DNA of 64,000 nucleotides from positions 2,976,001 through 3,040,000 of the forward strand of contig OY762913.1 in NCBI GenBank assembly GCA_963666535.1, read 5' to 3'. The notes under the pieces were generated by a model, which was not told the DNA's origin, did not search any database, and saw only the letters and a program-made list of their open reading frames with translations. The position numbers and the translations under genes are program-made. Positions 1 through 8,266 of this stretch are shown in pieces (position 1 is the first letter of the stretch; every line of letters starts with the position of its first letter). This stretch comes from G963666535 sp963666535 (GTDB lineage Bacteria > Bacillota > Clostridia > Oscillospirales > Oscillospiraceae).

Positions 1-660
1 GCCAATATCGCCGGTGATTTCGGCTTTGCCCCCGTGGCCGAGATCACGGAAGAGATGTGGGACCGGGTAACGGGTGTCAAGCCAAAAGGCTATTTCAACA
101 CCATTCATTTCGCCGTTCCCTACATGGTGGAGCAGAGCTACGGCCGTATCATCAACTGTACCTCCCGTGCCTTTCTGGGCGACCGCATCCTCCATGCCGA
201 GTATTGTGCGGCAAACGCCGGTGTGGTGGGGCTGACCCGCGCCGTGGCCATCGAGCTGTATGGCAAAGGTGTCACCTGCAACGCCTTTGATCCCTTTGCC
301 CGCACCCGCGCCGCCATTGACCTGGAGGCCTGCGCCAATGACATCCGCACCAATGAACGCCTGGTGCTGGAAAGCACCCTTCTGCCCACCTTCGACATGA
401 CACCCACGCCGGAGCAAATCGCACCCTTCCTCACCTACCTTGCCACCGATGCCACCGCGAAAATTTCCGGCAGTGTCTTCAGTCTCGCCGGCAATACCAT
501 CGGCATCTATTCCGAGCCGGTGGTTCGTGCCAGCATGACCAAGTACGGTCCAGATGCCTGGACCGTGGATGAAATCGCTCAAGCTGTGCCCAGTTCCATT
601 CTGCGGCAGTATACAAGCATCGCAGAGCCTTTGCGGCTCAGTCCGGATTTGGCAGACTGA
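1..660 (+). CDS. SDR-family oxidoreductase, 5' end outside window
   Basis: The reading frame is open from base 1, so the N-terminal Rossmann nucleotide-binding part lies upstream; 219 codons are visible. The layout is that of a classical short-chain dehydrogenase: an I-N-C-T-S stretch carrying the catalytic serine, then thirteen residues later the active tyrosine (bases 202-204), followed by AGVVGLTRAVAIEL, typical of the helix after the active site. The tyrosine is followed by C-A-A-N, so the usual YxxxK lysine is an asparagine (AAC, 214-216). Substrate unknown. The WYL regulator downstream on the same strand may control it. The missing lysine leaves catalytic activity doubtful. Confidence 0.8.
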   Translation, partial: ANIAGDFGFAPVAEITEEMWDRVTGVKPKGYFNTIHFAVPYMVEQSYGRIINCTSRAFLGDRILHAEYCAANAGVVGLTRAVAIELYGKGVTCNAFDPFARTRAAIDLEACANDIRTNERLVLESTLLPTFDMTPTPEQIAPFLTYLATDATAKISGSVFSLAGNTIGIYSEPVVRASMTKYGPDAWTVDEIAQAVPSSILRQYTSIAEPLRLSPDLAD

Positions 661-770
661 TCAACCGCACGGTCAGCTGGTGAAGCAGGTTGTCATAATT
701 GCAAAAGCAGCAAAAGCAGTTCTGATACCATAATTCCAATTTTGATAGTATGAAAGCCGGAGGCAAGCTC

Positions 771-1676
771 ATGAAAAACGACCGTCTGTTCCAAATTTTA
801 TATATCTTGTTGGAACGGCAAAGCATCACCGCCCCGGAGCTGGCGCGGCTACTGGAGGTATCGGTGCGCACCGTCTACCGGGATGTCGAGGCTTTGTCTC
901 TGGCGGGTGTACCGGTCTGTGCCTTGGCGGGCAAGGGCGGTGGTCTTTCTCTCATGTCCGGCTACACCTTCGACAAGGCACTGCTGTCCGACGACGAACA
1001 GAATCAAATTCTTTTTGCCATCCAGAGCCTTCAAGCCGCCGACCAGAATGTGGACGGGCTGCTGAAAAAGCTGGGCGCGACCTTTCAAAAAGCCAGTACC
1101 AACTGGATTGAGGTGGACTTTTCCCGCTGGGGAATGCGCCGCACCGATCACCAGAAGTTTGAGCAACTGAAGGAGGGTATTCTGGGAAAGCGCATTCTAC
1201 ACGTCATATACTGCGGCACTTCTGGGACAATCTCTCAGCGCAGCGTCAAACCTATCAGGTTGGTCTTCAAGAGCAAGAACTGGTACCTTCAGGCCTTTTG
1301 CCTACAAGCCGAGGCCTTCCGTCTCTTCAAAGTCAGCCGCATCATGGAACTATCTCTGACAGACGACACTTTCCCCGACAGCTTTCCCGATCTGCCGCCC
1401 CTTGATGGGGATGACGCGCCGCCCTATCCGGGCACCATCCTCAAGCTCAGGTTTTCCGCTTCCATGGCCTTCCGCGTCTATGACGAGTTTGACCCCGACA
1501 GCATCGAGCTTCAGCCGGACGGCAGTCTCTGCGTCACCGTTTCGTTTCCGATCGACGGCTGGGTATACAGTTATCTCCTCTCCTTCGGTACCGAAATCGA
1601 AATCCTAGAGCCTCCTCGTCTCAGGGAGCAAATCGCCGACTACGCAAAAAAGATTTATGAGCACCACAAAAGGTGA
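771..1676 (+). CDS. YafY-type HTH/WYL-domain transcriptional regulator
   Basis: DNA-binding regulator of 301 residues. Residues 3-58 form a DeoR/HTH_11-type winged helix with the recognition stretch VSVRTVYRDVEAL. The middle and C-terminal parts match a WYL ligand-sensing domain (NWYLQAF around residue 170) and its C-terminal extension. I chose ATG 771 over ATG 750 because CCGGAGGC at 757-763 lies eight bases before it. In this family such genes usually regulate a neighbour, here perhaps the SDR gene 110 bases upstream. Ligand unknown. A second, distinct WYL regulator is found at 54.9 kb. Confidence 0.88.
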   Translation: MKNDRLFQILYILLERQSITAPELARLLEVSVRTVYRDVEALSLAGVPVCALAGKGGGLSLMSGYTFDKALLSDDEQNQILFAIQSLQAADQNVDGLLKKLGATFQKASTNWIEVDFSRWGMRRTDHQKFEQLKEGILGKRILHVIYCGTSGTISQRSVKPIRLVFKSKNWYLQAFCLQAEAFRLFKVSRIMELSLTDDTFPDSFPDLPPLDGDDAPPYPGTILKLRFSASMAFRVYDEFDPDSIELQPDGSLCVTVSFPIDGWVYSYLLSFGTEIEILEPPRLREQIADYAKKIYEHHKR

Positions 1677-1759
1677 CATACAGTTGTCAGGTTTTGTGTG
1701 ATACACTCAGTTTGCAACAGCACGAAACCCAAACTGTACAAACTTAGGAGGAAATGATG

Positions 1760-2026
1760 ATGGAAGATAAGTATTGCCAAAGCTGCGGGATGCCCATGGG
1801 AAACACCGATGAACTGTACGGCACGGAACAGGACGGCGGCAAGAGCGCGGATTACTGTAAGTACTGCTACGAAAACGGTGTCTTTCCCTTTGCCGGCTCA
1901 ATGGAAGAAATGATCGAGATCTGCGTACCGCCCATGGTGGAGAATAACTCCGGTATGACTGCAGATACCGCGCGCGCGATGATGCGCAATTTTTTTCCCA
2001 TGCTCAAACGCTGGAGAACCACGTAA
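1760..2026 (+). CDS. Small zinc-ribbon protein (Zn_ribbon_2-like)
   Basis: An 88-residue protein with two Cys pairs near the N-terminus, CQSCGMPM and CKYCYENG, separated by about 27 residues. This matches the putative zinc-ribbon family often annotated as Zn_ribbon_2 in clostridia. Three ATG codons run in succession at 1754, 1757 and 1760; AGGAGG at 1746-1751 favours the third. It precedes a DUF3788 gene on the same strand by about 50 bases and may be cotranscribed with it. The molecular role is unknown. Confidence 0.8.
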   Translation: MEDKYCQSCGMPMGNTDELYGTEQDGGKSADYCKYCYENGVFPFAGSMEEMIEICVPPMVENNSGMTADTARAMMRNFFPMLKRWRTT

Positions 2027-2074
2027 ACCACGCTGAGGCACAGGCCGTACGCCCAGAAAAAGGAGTGTGAATCG

Positions 2075-2515
2075 ATGAAATGGGACGAGTGTCCACAGAC
2101 CGTTGCGCCTGCCCTGAACCAGATTGCGGAACATATCGGCAGTCCCTTGTGGCAAGATCTAATTGCCTTTGTGGAAACAACTTACGAGGTCCTGCCGAAC
2201 GTCGAATACAGCAGGTGTTCCGGTGCGCGGGGATGGAATGTCAAGTACAGAAAAGGCAGTCGGGCACTGTGCACCCTTTATCCTCATGAGGACTTTTTCA
2301 CCTGTCTGATTTGCATTGGCGACAGAGAGAGGATGGAGGCGGAACTTGTCTTAACCGCCTGCTGCCCCTATACCCGGGAATTGTATCAGAAAACGAAAGC
2401 CTTTCACGGTGCCCTCTGGCTGATGATCGATGTGACATCACGGGACATTCTGGAGGATGTGAAACGCTTGCTTTGCGTGCGGGTAAAACAAAAACGCATA
2501 CAGGCTACGGGGTAA
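2075..2515 (+). CDS. DUF3788-family protein
   Basis: A cytoplasmic protein of 146 residues with no signal or membrane segment. Its order of features matches DUF3788: a V-x-x-x-Y-E-V start to the fold, the centre GWNVKYRKGSRALCTLYP, and an E-L-Y-x-K-T plus W-L-M-I-D-V ending. Function unknown; a fold related to DUF1801 or SCP-like small-molecule proteins has been suggested for such families, but nothing here identifies a ligand. It sits between the zinc-ribbon gene and the broken radical SAM gene, all on one strand with gaps of 48 and 4 bases, consistent with an operon. Confidence 0.75.
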   Translation: MKWDECPQTVAPALNQIAEHIGSPLWQDLIAFVETTYEVLPNVEYSRCSGARGWNVKYRKGSRALCTLYPHEDFFTCLICIGDRERMEAELVLTACCPYTRELYQKTKAFHGALWLMIDVTSRDILEDVKRLLCVRVKQKRIQATG

Positions 2516-3112
2516 AAGCATGCATGAAGTGATGGCCAAAAGTATCCTTTCGGGCAAAAATAATATGAATCTCTACCGCGGCTGCACGCATGGCTGTATC
2601 TATTGCGATTCTCGCAGCGAATGTTACGGGATGACCTCTACGTTTGAGGATATTGAAGTAAAAACCAACGCAGCGGCGCTGTTGGATCAGGCGCTTTCAA
2701 AAAAGCGCCAAAAAGCAGTGATTACGACCGGCGCCATGACGGATCCTTACATGCCATTGGAAAAAGAGCTTTGCAACATGCGCAGCTGTTTGGAAGTGAT
2801 GGAACGGCATGGCTTTGGCGCGGCGATTTTGACGAAATCCGATCTGGTGCTTCGGGATATTGATCTCCTTCAAAAAATCAATCAAAAGGCAAAATGCGTG
2901 GTGCAAATGACACTGACGACCTATGATGAAGCGCTGTGCAAAAAAATCGAGCCGCATGTTGCCACCACGCGCAGACGCTTTGAGGTGCTGCGGGAACTGC
3001 AGAAGGCCGGAATCCCCACCGTTGTTTGGATGACTCCCATTCTTCCTTTGATCAATGATACCGAAGAAAACATTCGAGGCATCCTGGCCTACTGCATGGA
3101 TGCGAACGTTCG

Positions 3113-4625
3113 GGCACGTCGGAAAATTTTGTGTAATTGTAAAATCCCTTGATCAAGAATTTTAGCTTGTATCTGTGGGTTTGCTCTTGCAAATCAAGAC
3201 TGTGGATTTTGCCTTCACTGCCCGTTTCCCCGGGAGCGGACACGGTATGCGCGCTTTGCGTGAATGCCGCGTCCGCCCAGGGGAACTCTATTTCAAGGTA
3301 AAATCAGACTGCGGCTCGCTCAGAAAACATCAGGTTGAGCTGGCTTAATACCATATCCCAGTTTCGACATCTGGACATCCAGTGTTCGACAATTTTTTTA
3401 GATGCCAGATACAGCATCTTGCGCAGAGACTCATCGCTGGTGAAGCTGGGTTTATTTTTGGTGATCTGCCGAAACTGTCTGTTAAGCCCCTCAATGATGT
3501 TTGTCGTGTATATGATGCGCCGGATTTCGGCGGGGTATGCGAAAAAGGTGCTCAGAATGTCCCAGTTTTCTTCCCAGCTCTTGACGCAGGAGGGATACTG
3601 TTTACCCCACTTTTCACGGAACGCCATCAGATGCTCCAATGCTTCGTCTTCCGTGACGGCTTTATAGACCAGTTTCAAATCAGCCATGAGCGCCTTGATA
3701 TCCTTGTAGCTCACATAGCGGGTGGAGCTGCGGATCTGATGGATGATGCAGCGTTGGATTTGCGCTTGGGGGTAAACGGCATTGATGGCCTCGCAGAAGC
3801 CCTTCAGCCCGTCCACACAGAACAGATAAACATCCAAAACACCCCTGCTTTTGAGGTCATTCAACACAGAAAGCCAAAACTTGCTGCTCTCATGTTCCCC
3901 GATCCAAACGCCAAGAATGTCCTTTCTGCCATCCATGGTGATGCCAAGTACCACATAGGAAGCCTTGGTGACATACTGGTGATTTTCCTTGACCTTGTAA
4001 TGAATAGCGTCCAAAAATACAAATGGATAGACGGGTTCCAACGGTCTGTTCTGCCATGCCGAAACCTCCGGCATGATTTTCTCGCTGATCTTACTCACTA
4101 GCTCTGGGGAGATTTCCACATCATAAAGGCTCTTAATCTGCTCCGCTATATCCCGCTGACTCATGCCACAGGCATACAGGGAAAGAATCTTTTCCTCCAT
4201 GCCGTCGGCGTTTCGGCTGTATCTTTCGATGATTTGAGGCTCATATTTTCCGTTGCGATCCCGGGGCACCTTGATCTCCACCTCGCCCAATTGCGTCTTG
4301 ACTGTCTTTTGCGAATACCCATTTCGGTAATTCTTAGCTTCCGGTTCGACAGCGGTTTGCGACGCTCTTTCGCTTTTTTCGTAGCCCAGCTCCGAGTCCA
4401 GCTCGCTTTCCATGACCTGCTGAAGTACGTCACGAAACATTTCCTTCATGGCCCCCATAATCTCCATGGTGCTGCTAAACTTTTGGCTGTTCACGTATTC
4501 TCGCATCAGTTCTGCCGGTGCTTCCTTCATAAAAAACATCCTTTCAGTGTTGAATTGTTATTGCTCCAATTCTTGACCAAAAGGATGTCTCTCATTCACT
4601 TTTACACAAAATTTTTCGGGGTCTC
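3113..4625 (-). mobile_element. Complete IS256-family insertion sequence
   Basis: 1,513 bp bounded by an 8-bp direct repeat AACGTTCG at 3105-3112 and 4626-4633. The ends carry imperfect inverted repeats of about 27 bases with the shared core GAAAATTTTGTGTAA (left end near 3122-3136; its complement near 4604-4619). One transposase gene fills most of the element. An 8-bp duplication, single long transposase and length near 1.5 kb are normal for IS256. The clean duplication and restorable host frame suggest recent insertion. Confidence 0.93.
3304..4530 (-). CDS. IS256-family (mutator-type) transposase
   Basis: 408 residues, typical of IS256 transposases. The DDE residues are visible in context: FVFLDAIHYK (first Asp), FCVDGLKGFCEAI followed by IQRCIIHQIR (second Asp and the C/H region), and NIIEGLNRQFRQ (Glu). 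The N-terminus contains the family stretch LQQVMESELDSELGYEKSE. ATG 4530 is preferred over 4539 because GAAAGG lies about nine bases before it, while it abuts the earlier ATG. No frameshift is seen, so the element may still be active. Confidence 0.95.
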   Translation of the reverse strand: MKEAPAELMREYVNSQKFSSTMEIMGAMKEMFRDVLQQVMESELDSELGYEKSERASQTAVEPEAKNYRNGYSQKTVKTQLGEVEIKVPRDRNGKYEPQIIERYSRNADGMEEKILSLYACGMSQRDIAEQIKSLYDVEISPELVSKISEKIMPEVSAWQNRPLEPVYPFVFLDAIHYKVKENHQYVTKASYVVLGITMDGRKDILGVWIGEHESSKFWLSVLNDLKSRGVLDVYLFCVDGLKGFCEAINAVYPQAQIQRCIIHQIRSSTRYVSYKDIKALMADLKLVYKAVTEDEALEHLMAFREKWGKQYPSCVKSWEENWDILSTFFAYPAEIRRIIYTTNIIEGLNRQFRQITKNKPSFTSDESLRKMLYLASKKIVEHWMSRCRNWDMVLSQLNLMFSERAAV

Positions 4626-4954
4626 AACGTTCGAGGTTTGCTGACCTTCGGAATCGGTATGACCCTGCGCCAAGGTAACCGCGAATATTACTATCAGAAA
4701 TTGGACGAACTTTTCCCCGGTCTCAAGCGTGAGTATATGCACGCCTTTGGGTCATCCTATGAAGTAAAAAGTCCCCGCAGTCAAACGCTTAATCGGCTTG
4801 TTAAAACCACTTGCAGCAAAAACGGTATCATTTGCGGGACCGGAGAAGTCTTTGATGCTATCACAAGCTTTGAACCGGAAGAGCGCCAGCTTAGTTTTTG
4901 GACAGGCTCCTGACCTCATGTCCTGCATCCTATGGATCCGGCTCTATCTCCAAA

Positions 4955-4984
4955 GGCCCGCAGACTGCCACCAGTCTGCGGGCC
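4955..4984 (+). terminator. Strong hairpin after the radical SAM gene
   Basis: A perfect 13-bp stem (GGCCCGCAGACTG with its complement) around the loop CCAC, followed by a T-rich stretch. It lies 41 bases after the stop of the interrupted gene and ends that operon. Confidence 0.8.
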
Positions 4985-5119
4985 GATTTGCTTGTTTTCC
5001 GTCCATTTTTTTACGCTATCCCAAATCTGACTTTCAACGTTGATCTATTAGGCGCAAAGGGAAAAGCCGTCCCCATAGGAAGACAGAGTCGAGCTTGTGA
5101 TCCATGAATAAGCACGCTC

Positions 5120-5272
5120 CTACTCTCCGTCTTCCTCTTTGGTCTTATCGTTTAACCCAAACACGGCCCTTGCACTTTCGGCATTCGGATCATGCTTTAT
5201 ATTTTTGGAACGGAACTTACCGTCTTCTTTTTTGTGATTTGCGGTACTTTTCTTTTTGTTGTCATTGCTCAT
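5120..5272 (-). CDS. Small 50-residue hydrophilic protein, clostridial type
   Basis: A Lys/Asp-rich mini-protein of 50 residues starting MSNDNKKKSTANHKKED. Its C-terminal half contains KHDPNAESARAVFGLND, a motif I recall from a family of very small clostridial proteins (CPC_1213-type), though I cannot check the match here. AAGGA lies a few bases before ATG 5272. The small size, charge and neighbourhood of other tiny genes fit a sporulation- or stress-related product; the function is not known. Confidence 0.6.
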   Translation of the reverse strand: MSNDNKKKSTANHKKEDGKFRSKNIKHDPNAESARAVFGLNDKTKEEDGE

Positions 5273-5469
5273 AACATCATTCCTTATCCTTTGGCATTTG
5301 GGTCTAATGACCCTTTCTTACTGTTATGATTTCGGTGTTCTTTTGGGCTATCTGTCACGACAGCATGCATTGTTTTCTGAACTTTTTCCTGTTTGCTTAA
5401 CGCGGGCTGGCTGGCTTGCTCATTCCTTTGAAACACAATATCACCTCTTCGTTCTTCTCTGATTGACCC

Positions 5470-5679
5470 TTACTCATAGACGATTTTAAATCCAGCATTC
5501 TCTATGCAGCTTTTTATATCATTTTGAGATGCAGGTTCGTTGTATTGGATCTCTATGGTTCCTGTCGCCAAATTGACCCCAACTTCGCTCACTCCCTCAA
5601 TTTTATCCAATGCGTTCTTGATCTGGGTCTTTTCCTCTTTGTTCTGAATGCCTGATACACTGCACAACATCTTATTCAT
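5470..5679 (-). CDS. HMA-fold small protein lacking the CxxC metal site
   Basis: 69 residues with the pattern of a heavy-metal-associated domain (about βαββαβ): MLCSVSGIQNKEEKTQIK, ALDKIEGVSEVGVNL, GTIEIQYNE and a final helix SCIENAGFKIVYE. Copper chaperones of this fold carry GMTCxxC; here the loop holds a single Cys followed by SVSGI, so classic Cu(I) binding is unlikely. It overlaps the upstream small gene by four bases (ATGA), implying coupled translation. Confidence 0.7.
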   Translation of the reverse strand: MNKMLCSVSGIQNKEEKTQIKNALDKIEGVSEVGVNLATGTIEIQYNEPASQNDIKSCIENAGFKIVYE

Positions 5680-5834
5680 TTCTTATCCTCCATCGTCTTT
5701 TCCTGTCCGCTATCATGCAATCCGATTTTTTGACCATTAATAATCCCGGCGTCAGAATTTTCTCTTGGTTTCATTTTCCTGAGCTCCGGGTTGTTTTTAG
5801 GCCGATCTTTCATCCTGTTTTTGTTGTGATTCAT
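5676..5834 (-). CDS. Small Lys/Asn-rich hypothetical protein
   Basis: 52 residues beginning MNHNKNRMKDRPKNNPELRK. Start 5834 is favoured over the in-frame ATG at 5861 because GAAAGGAAAAG lies just before it. The four-base overlap with the HMA-like gene shows an operon. The composition (Asn, Lys, Arg, almost no hydrophobic residues) resembles minor small acid-soluble spore proteins and two other tiny genes near 12 kb that share N-H-N-K-N-type runs. Its function is inferred only loosely from composition. Confidence 0.5.
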   Translation of the reverse strand: MNHNKNRMKDRPKNNPELRKMKPRENSDAGIINGQKIGLHDSGQEKTMEDKK

Positions 5835-6328
5835 ACTTTTCCTTTCATCATGCGCAGGCATTTTGTAAACGCATTTAGTATGGAACGAACGCCACCATTT
5901 ATTCTGATAATAGGCAGGGATTCCATTCAGAATCCCTGCCTATTCAGCTAGTATTTAATTATCCCCTGGGAAAGAAAGTGGACCAACTTAACCATCTCCC
6001 ATCATTCATCTGACTAAACAGCTCGAGTCATAACGGGTTCAAAGATAGATCGATTCATATCAATCATCCCCCAATCTCAAACTAAATCTTTGCTATCTTA
6101 GGTACTTATCGTACCCAATGACTAGTATGGCCGTTCCATCAAAAACTATGATTCGGATTGCTTAAAACAAATTGGAAATTATAATTTACATCCACCTGGG
6201 CGCTACAATTTAATTTGTTTTGCCGTTCACTCTCCAATGTGGTAAACTAATTTAATATGATCTTTTTTGCCTTAGGGCGTATCAGGGATGACAAGCATGC
6301 GTTTAGCGTGCGACTTAGGCGCGGAAAT
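5835..6328. other. Intergenic stretch with one terminator
   Basis: AT-rich DNA of about 490 bases between convergent or unrelated genes. Apart from the hairpin at 5909-5944 I see no convincing reading frame. Promoters for the genes on either side presumably lie here, but I could not pick a clear one. Confidence 0.5.
5909..5944. terminator. 15-bp perfect hairpin
   Basis: AATAGGCAGGGATTC pairs perfectly with its complement across the loop CATTCA. It lies upstream of the minus-strand mini-operon, so it more probably ends transcription from outside than from those genes. Confidence 0.6.
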
Positions 6329-6901
6329 ATGATATCTTCTATGAAAGAAGGCCTAGCAGTGGCAGAACCTAACTTTTTGATCAAAACCAAGATGGAAAAA
6401 GCGGACTATAGAAAGTTTCTGTACATAGCGACGTTTCGAAGAAATAAATTCGCACTTCCTTTGATTGCATTCATTGCCCTGATTGGCAGTGTGGTTGCAA
6501 ACTGGGCCAGCAGTCATTTCAATGTTTTGGAAGTTATTTTGACTTGGATTTTTATGTGCGCATTGGCGATTGCTGCTGTGTGTTTTAAAGTAGAGCGAAA
6601 AAACAAACAACGGATATCGACCGATCAAACAGGCACCTTTGAAAGCATAAATGTGCTGCAATTTTATGAGGACAAAGTAGTCATGGAAAATGAGTCGCTT
6701 CACTCCACCGGAGAATTACAGTATGAGCAGTTTTTTCAGCTTTTAGAAAGCAAAGACTATTTCATTTTTTATCTAACAATCCATCAAGCGTCGCTGGTTA
6801 GGAAGAAAGATATTGATCACTGTTTGGAATTTAAGCGCTTTCTCACATCAAAGTTTGCAGGCAGATATCTCAGCATTGATCATGCGTCAACACGACGTTA
6901 A
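6329..6901 (+). CDS. YcxB-like membrane protein
   Basis: 190 residues. Two membrane segments lie at roughly residues 45-65 and 70-90 (LIAFIALIGSVVANWA and VILTWIFMCALAIAAVCF), followed by a soluble C-terminal part with FYEDKVVMENESLHSTGEL and YEQFFQLLESKDYFIFYLT. This order (membrane pair, then a basic linker and a PH-like β-rich domain) is that of YcxB-like proteins, whose function is unknown. ATG 6329 was chosen since GGCGCGGAAAT precedes it; the upstream ATG at 6257 has no ribosome site. Confidence 0.7.
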   Translation: MISSMKEGLAVAEPNFLIKTKMEKADYRKFLYIATFRRNKFALPLIAFIALIGSVVANWASSHFNVLEVILTWIFMCALAIAAVCFKVERKNKQRISTDQTGTFESINVLQFYEDKVVMENESLHSTGELQYEQFFQLLESKDYFIFYLTIHQASLVRKKDIDHCLEFKRFLTSKFAGRYLSIDHASTRR

Positions 6902-6963
6902 ACGATAGATTGACCTATCGCTGGCGTTTCAGTCATTGATCAATACCAAAGGGAGTGCTTCAT

Positions 6964-8139
6964 TTGCGCACTGACAAAAAAAATCCCGATATTGTATTAA
7001 AAGACAATGAGGCGACAGAACGATGGTGCCGGCTTATCGTGAGGGGCTGCTATGCCGCCATTGTCATCAATGTGCTGGTGTTGATAGCCATATGGTACTT
7101 CTTCGTGCTCAACACCTTTGCTATTCCGCCCGTTACTTATTGGAAGAACTATATCCTTTTCCCTTCAGGGTGCATGTTGGCTGTAACGCTTCTGGTCAAC
7201 TACTTGGTCAACGCCCGCCGCCTGCCCCTGCGTGCCAAAGAATATGCCACTCTTTTGCTCATTCTGTTTTTTTGCGTTCTCCTTTGTGTTGTGCATCGTG
7301 TACTTGGCGCTTTACTCACCGCTTTTGTTGTTCCGGTTTTCATCTCCACAATATTTGTGGACTTTATTCTGACAAGGCGCATTTTCATCCTCAGCCTAAT
7401 CGCCCAGATTTTGTGCGGCATGGAAATGCACTTTTTTTCTACACGCATGTTTGACCAGTGGATTTGGCTGGAGCTGCTTTCTGCTTCCGGTATCCTGGTT
7501 GCCTCTTACTTTCTGGCAAAAGTTTTAATCTGTAGCGGGCAGTACAGCATCGCCTCCCTCACAAATTCAATCAATGACCGGCGGCACCTGTGGGAACAGT
7601 TGCAGCGCGATGCGTTCACCAGCCTTTATAACCGAAAAGCCTATGATGAGTTTGTGTGGAAAGTCATCGAGGAATGCAAGGGTTCTAACACCTGCCTTTC
7701 CTTGGCGATGCTCGATTTAGACAATTTCAAAAAGGTGAATGATACGTTCGGTCATTTGGCTGGAGACAAGGTGCTGCTCCGGTTAGCGCATATTTTATTG
7801 AACAACTCAGATGAGAACATCCATGCGTTTCGTCTGGGCGGCGAGGAATTTTGTGTCCTATTAAAGGGTTATTGTGTTCATGACGCCTACGATGTGTGTG
7901 AAGGACTGCGTTCTCTGATGGAATCCTCTTTATTGCCCGAAGTAAACAACAAAAGAATTACATTCAGCTGCGGACTTGCCTGCATGAACAAAGAATATGC
8001 CGACCCCGTAAGTCTTTATCAAGCGGCTGATTCCGCCCTTTATGCGGCGAAAAGCAAGGGCAAAAATCAAATTGCTCTTTTTGACGGACACACCGATTGT
8101 CTGCATCCTGAACAGGAAAAAGTGCGGCCGTCGGTTTAA
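6964..8139 (+). CDS. Membrane-bound diguanylate cyclase (GGDEF)
   Basis: 391 residues. About six membrane helices occupy residues 25-185, with no evident extracellular sensor domain. The C-terminal GGDEF domain begins at DAFTSLYNRKAYDEFV and carries RLGGEEFCVLL, a catalytically competent A-site for making c-di-GMP. The RxxD inhibitory site normally upstream of the A-site is absent. I favour TTG 6964 as start because AAAGGGAG (6948-6955) lies eight bases before it; GTG 6955 overlaps that site. It follows the YcxB-like gene by 62 bases. Targets of the signal are not visible nearby. Confidence 0.9.
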   Translation: MRTDKKNPDIVLKDNEATERWCRLIVRGCYAAIVINVLVLIAIWYFFVLNTFAIPPVTYWKNYILFPSGCMLAVTLLVNYLVNARRLPLRAKEYATLLLILFFCVLLCVVHRVLGALLTAFVVPVFISTIFVDFILTRRIFILSLIAQILCGMEMHFFSTRMFDQWIWLELLSASGILVASYFLAKVLICSGQYSIASLTNSINDRRHLWEQLQRDAFTSLYNRKAYDEFVWKVIEECKGSNTCLSLAMLDLDNFKKVNDTFGHLAGDKVLLRLAHILLNNSDENIHAFRLGGEEFCVLLKGYCVHDAYDVCEGLRSLMESSLLPEVNNKRITFSCGLACMNKEYADPVSLYQAADSALYAAKSKGKNQIALFDGHTDCLHPEQEKVRPSV

Positions 8140-8165
8140 CCCGTACCCACCCTTGCCCCGCCTGC

Positions 8166-8205
8166 GAACAAGCAGACCAGTCCAAAAGGGCTGGTCTGCT
8201 TGTTC
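8166..8205. terminator. 15-bp hairpin between convergent genes
   Basis: GAACAAGCAGACCAG pairs perfectly with its complement over a 10-base loop. It lies between the convergent diguanylate cyclase and CobL-like genes and probably ends both. Confidence 0.8.
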
Positions 8206-8266
8206 GTTTCGATCCGGAATAGGTCGGGATCACGGCAAAGGTTTTGGCCTCCAACAGGCAAGGTGA

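Larger units (their letters stand above)
2520..4913 (+). pseudogene. SPL-type radical SAM gene split by an IS256-family insertion
   Basis: The 5' part (2520-3112) encodes the radical SAM core with CTHGCIYC (CxxxCxxC for the [4Fe-4S] cluster) followed by a TIM-barrel-like body with TTGAMTDPYMPLE. The 3' part (4634-4913) begins GLLTFGIGMTLRQGNREYYY, the usual C-terminal part of spore-photoproduct-lyase-like proteins. Removing 3113-4625 and one copy of the AACGTTCG duplication rejoins the frame exactly as N-V-R-G-L-L, giving an intact protein of 290 residues, the expected family length. The insertion left a prematurely stopped product of about 210 residues. Original substrate unknown. Confidence 0.9.

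Noticed and set aside
3382..4101. 239-codon open frame on the plus strand inside the IS256 element
   Set aside because: It is antisense to the transposase DDE region, has no ribosome site and its text is a shadow of the transposase codons.
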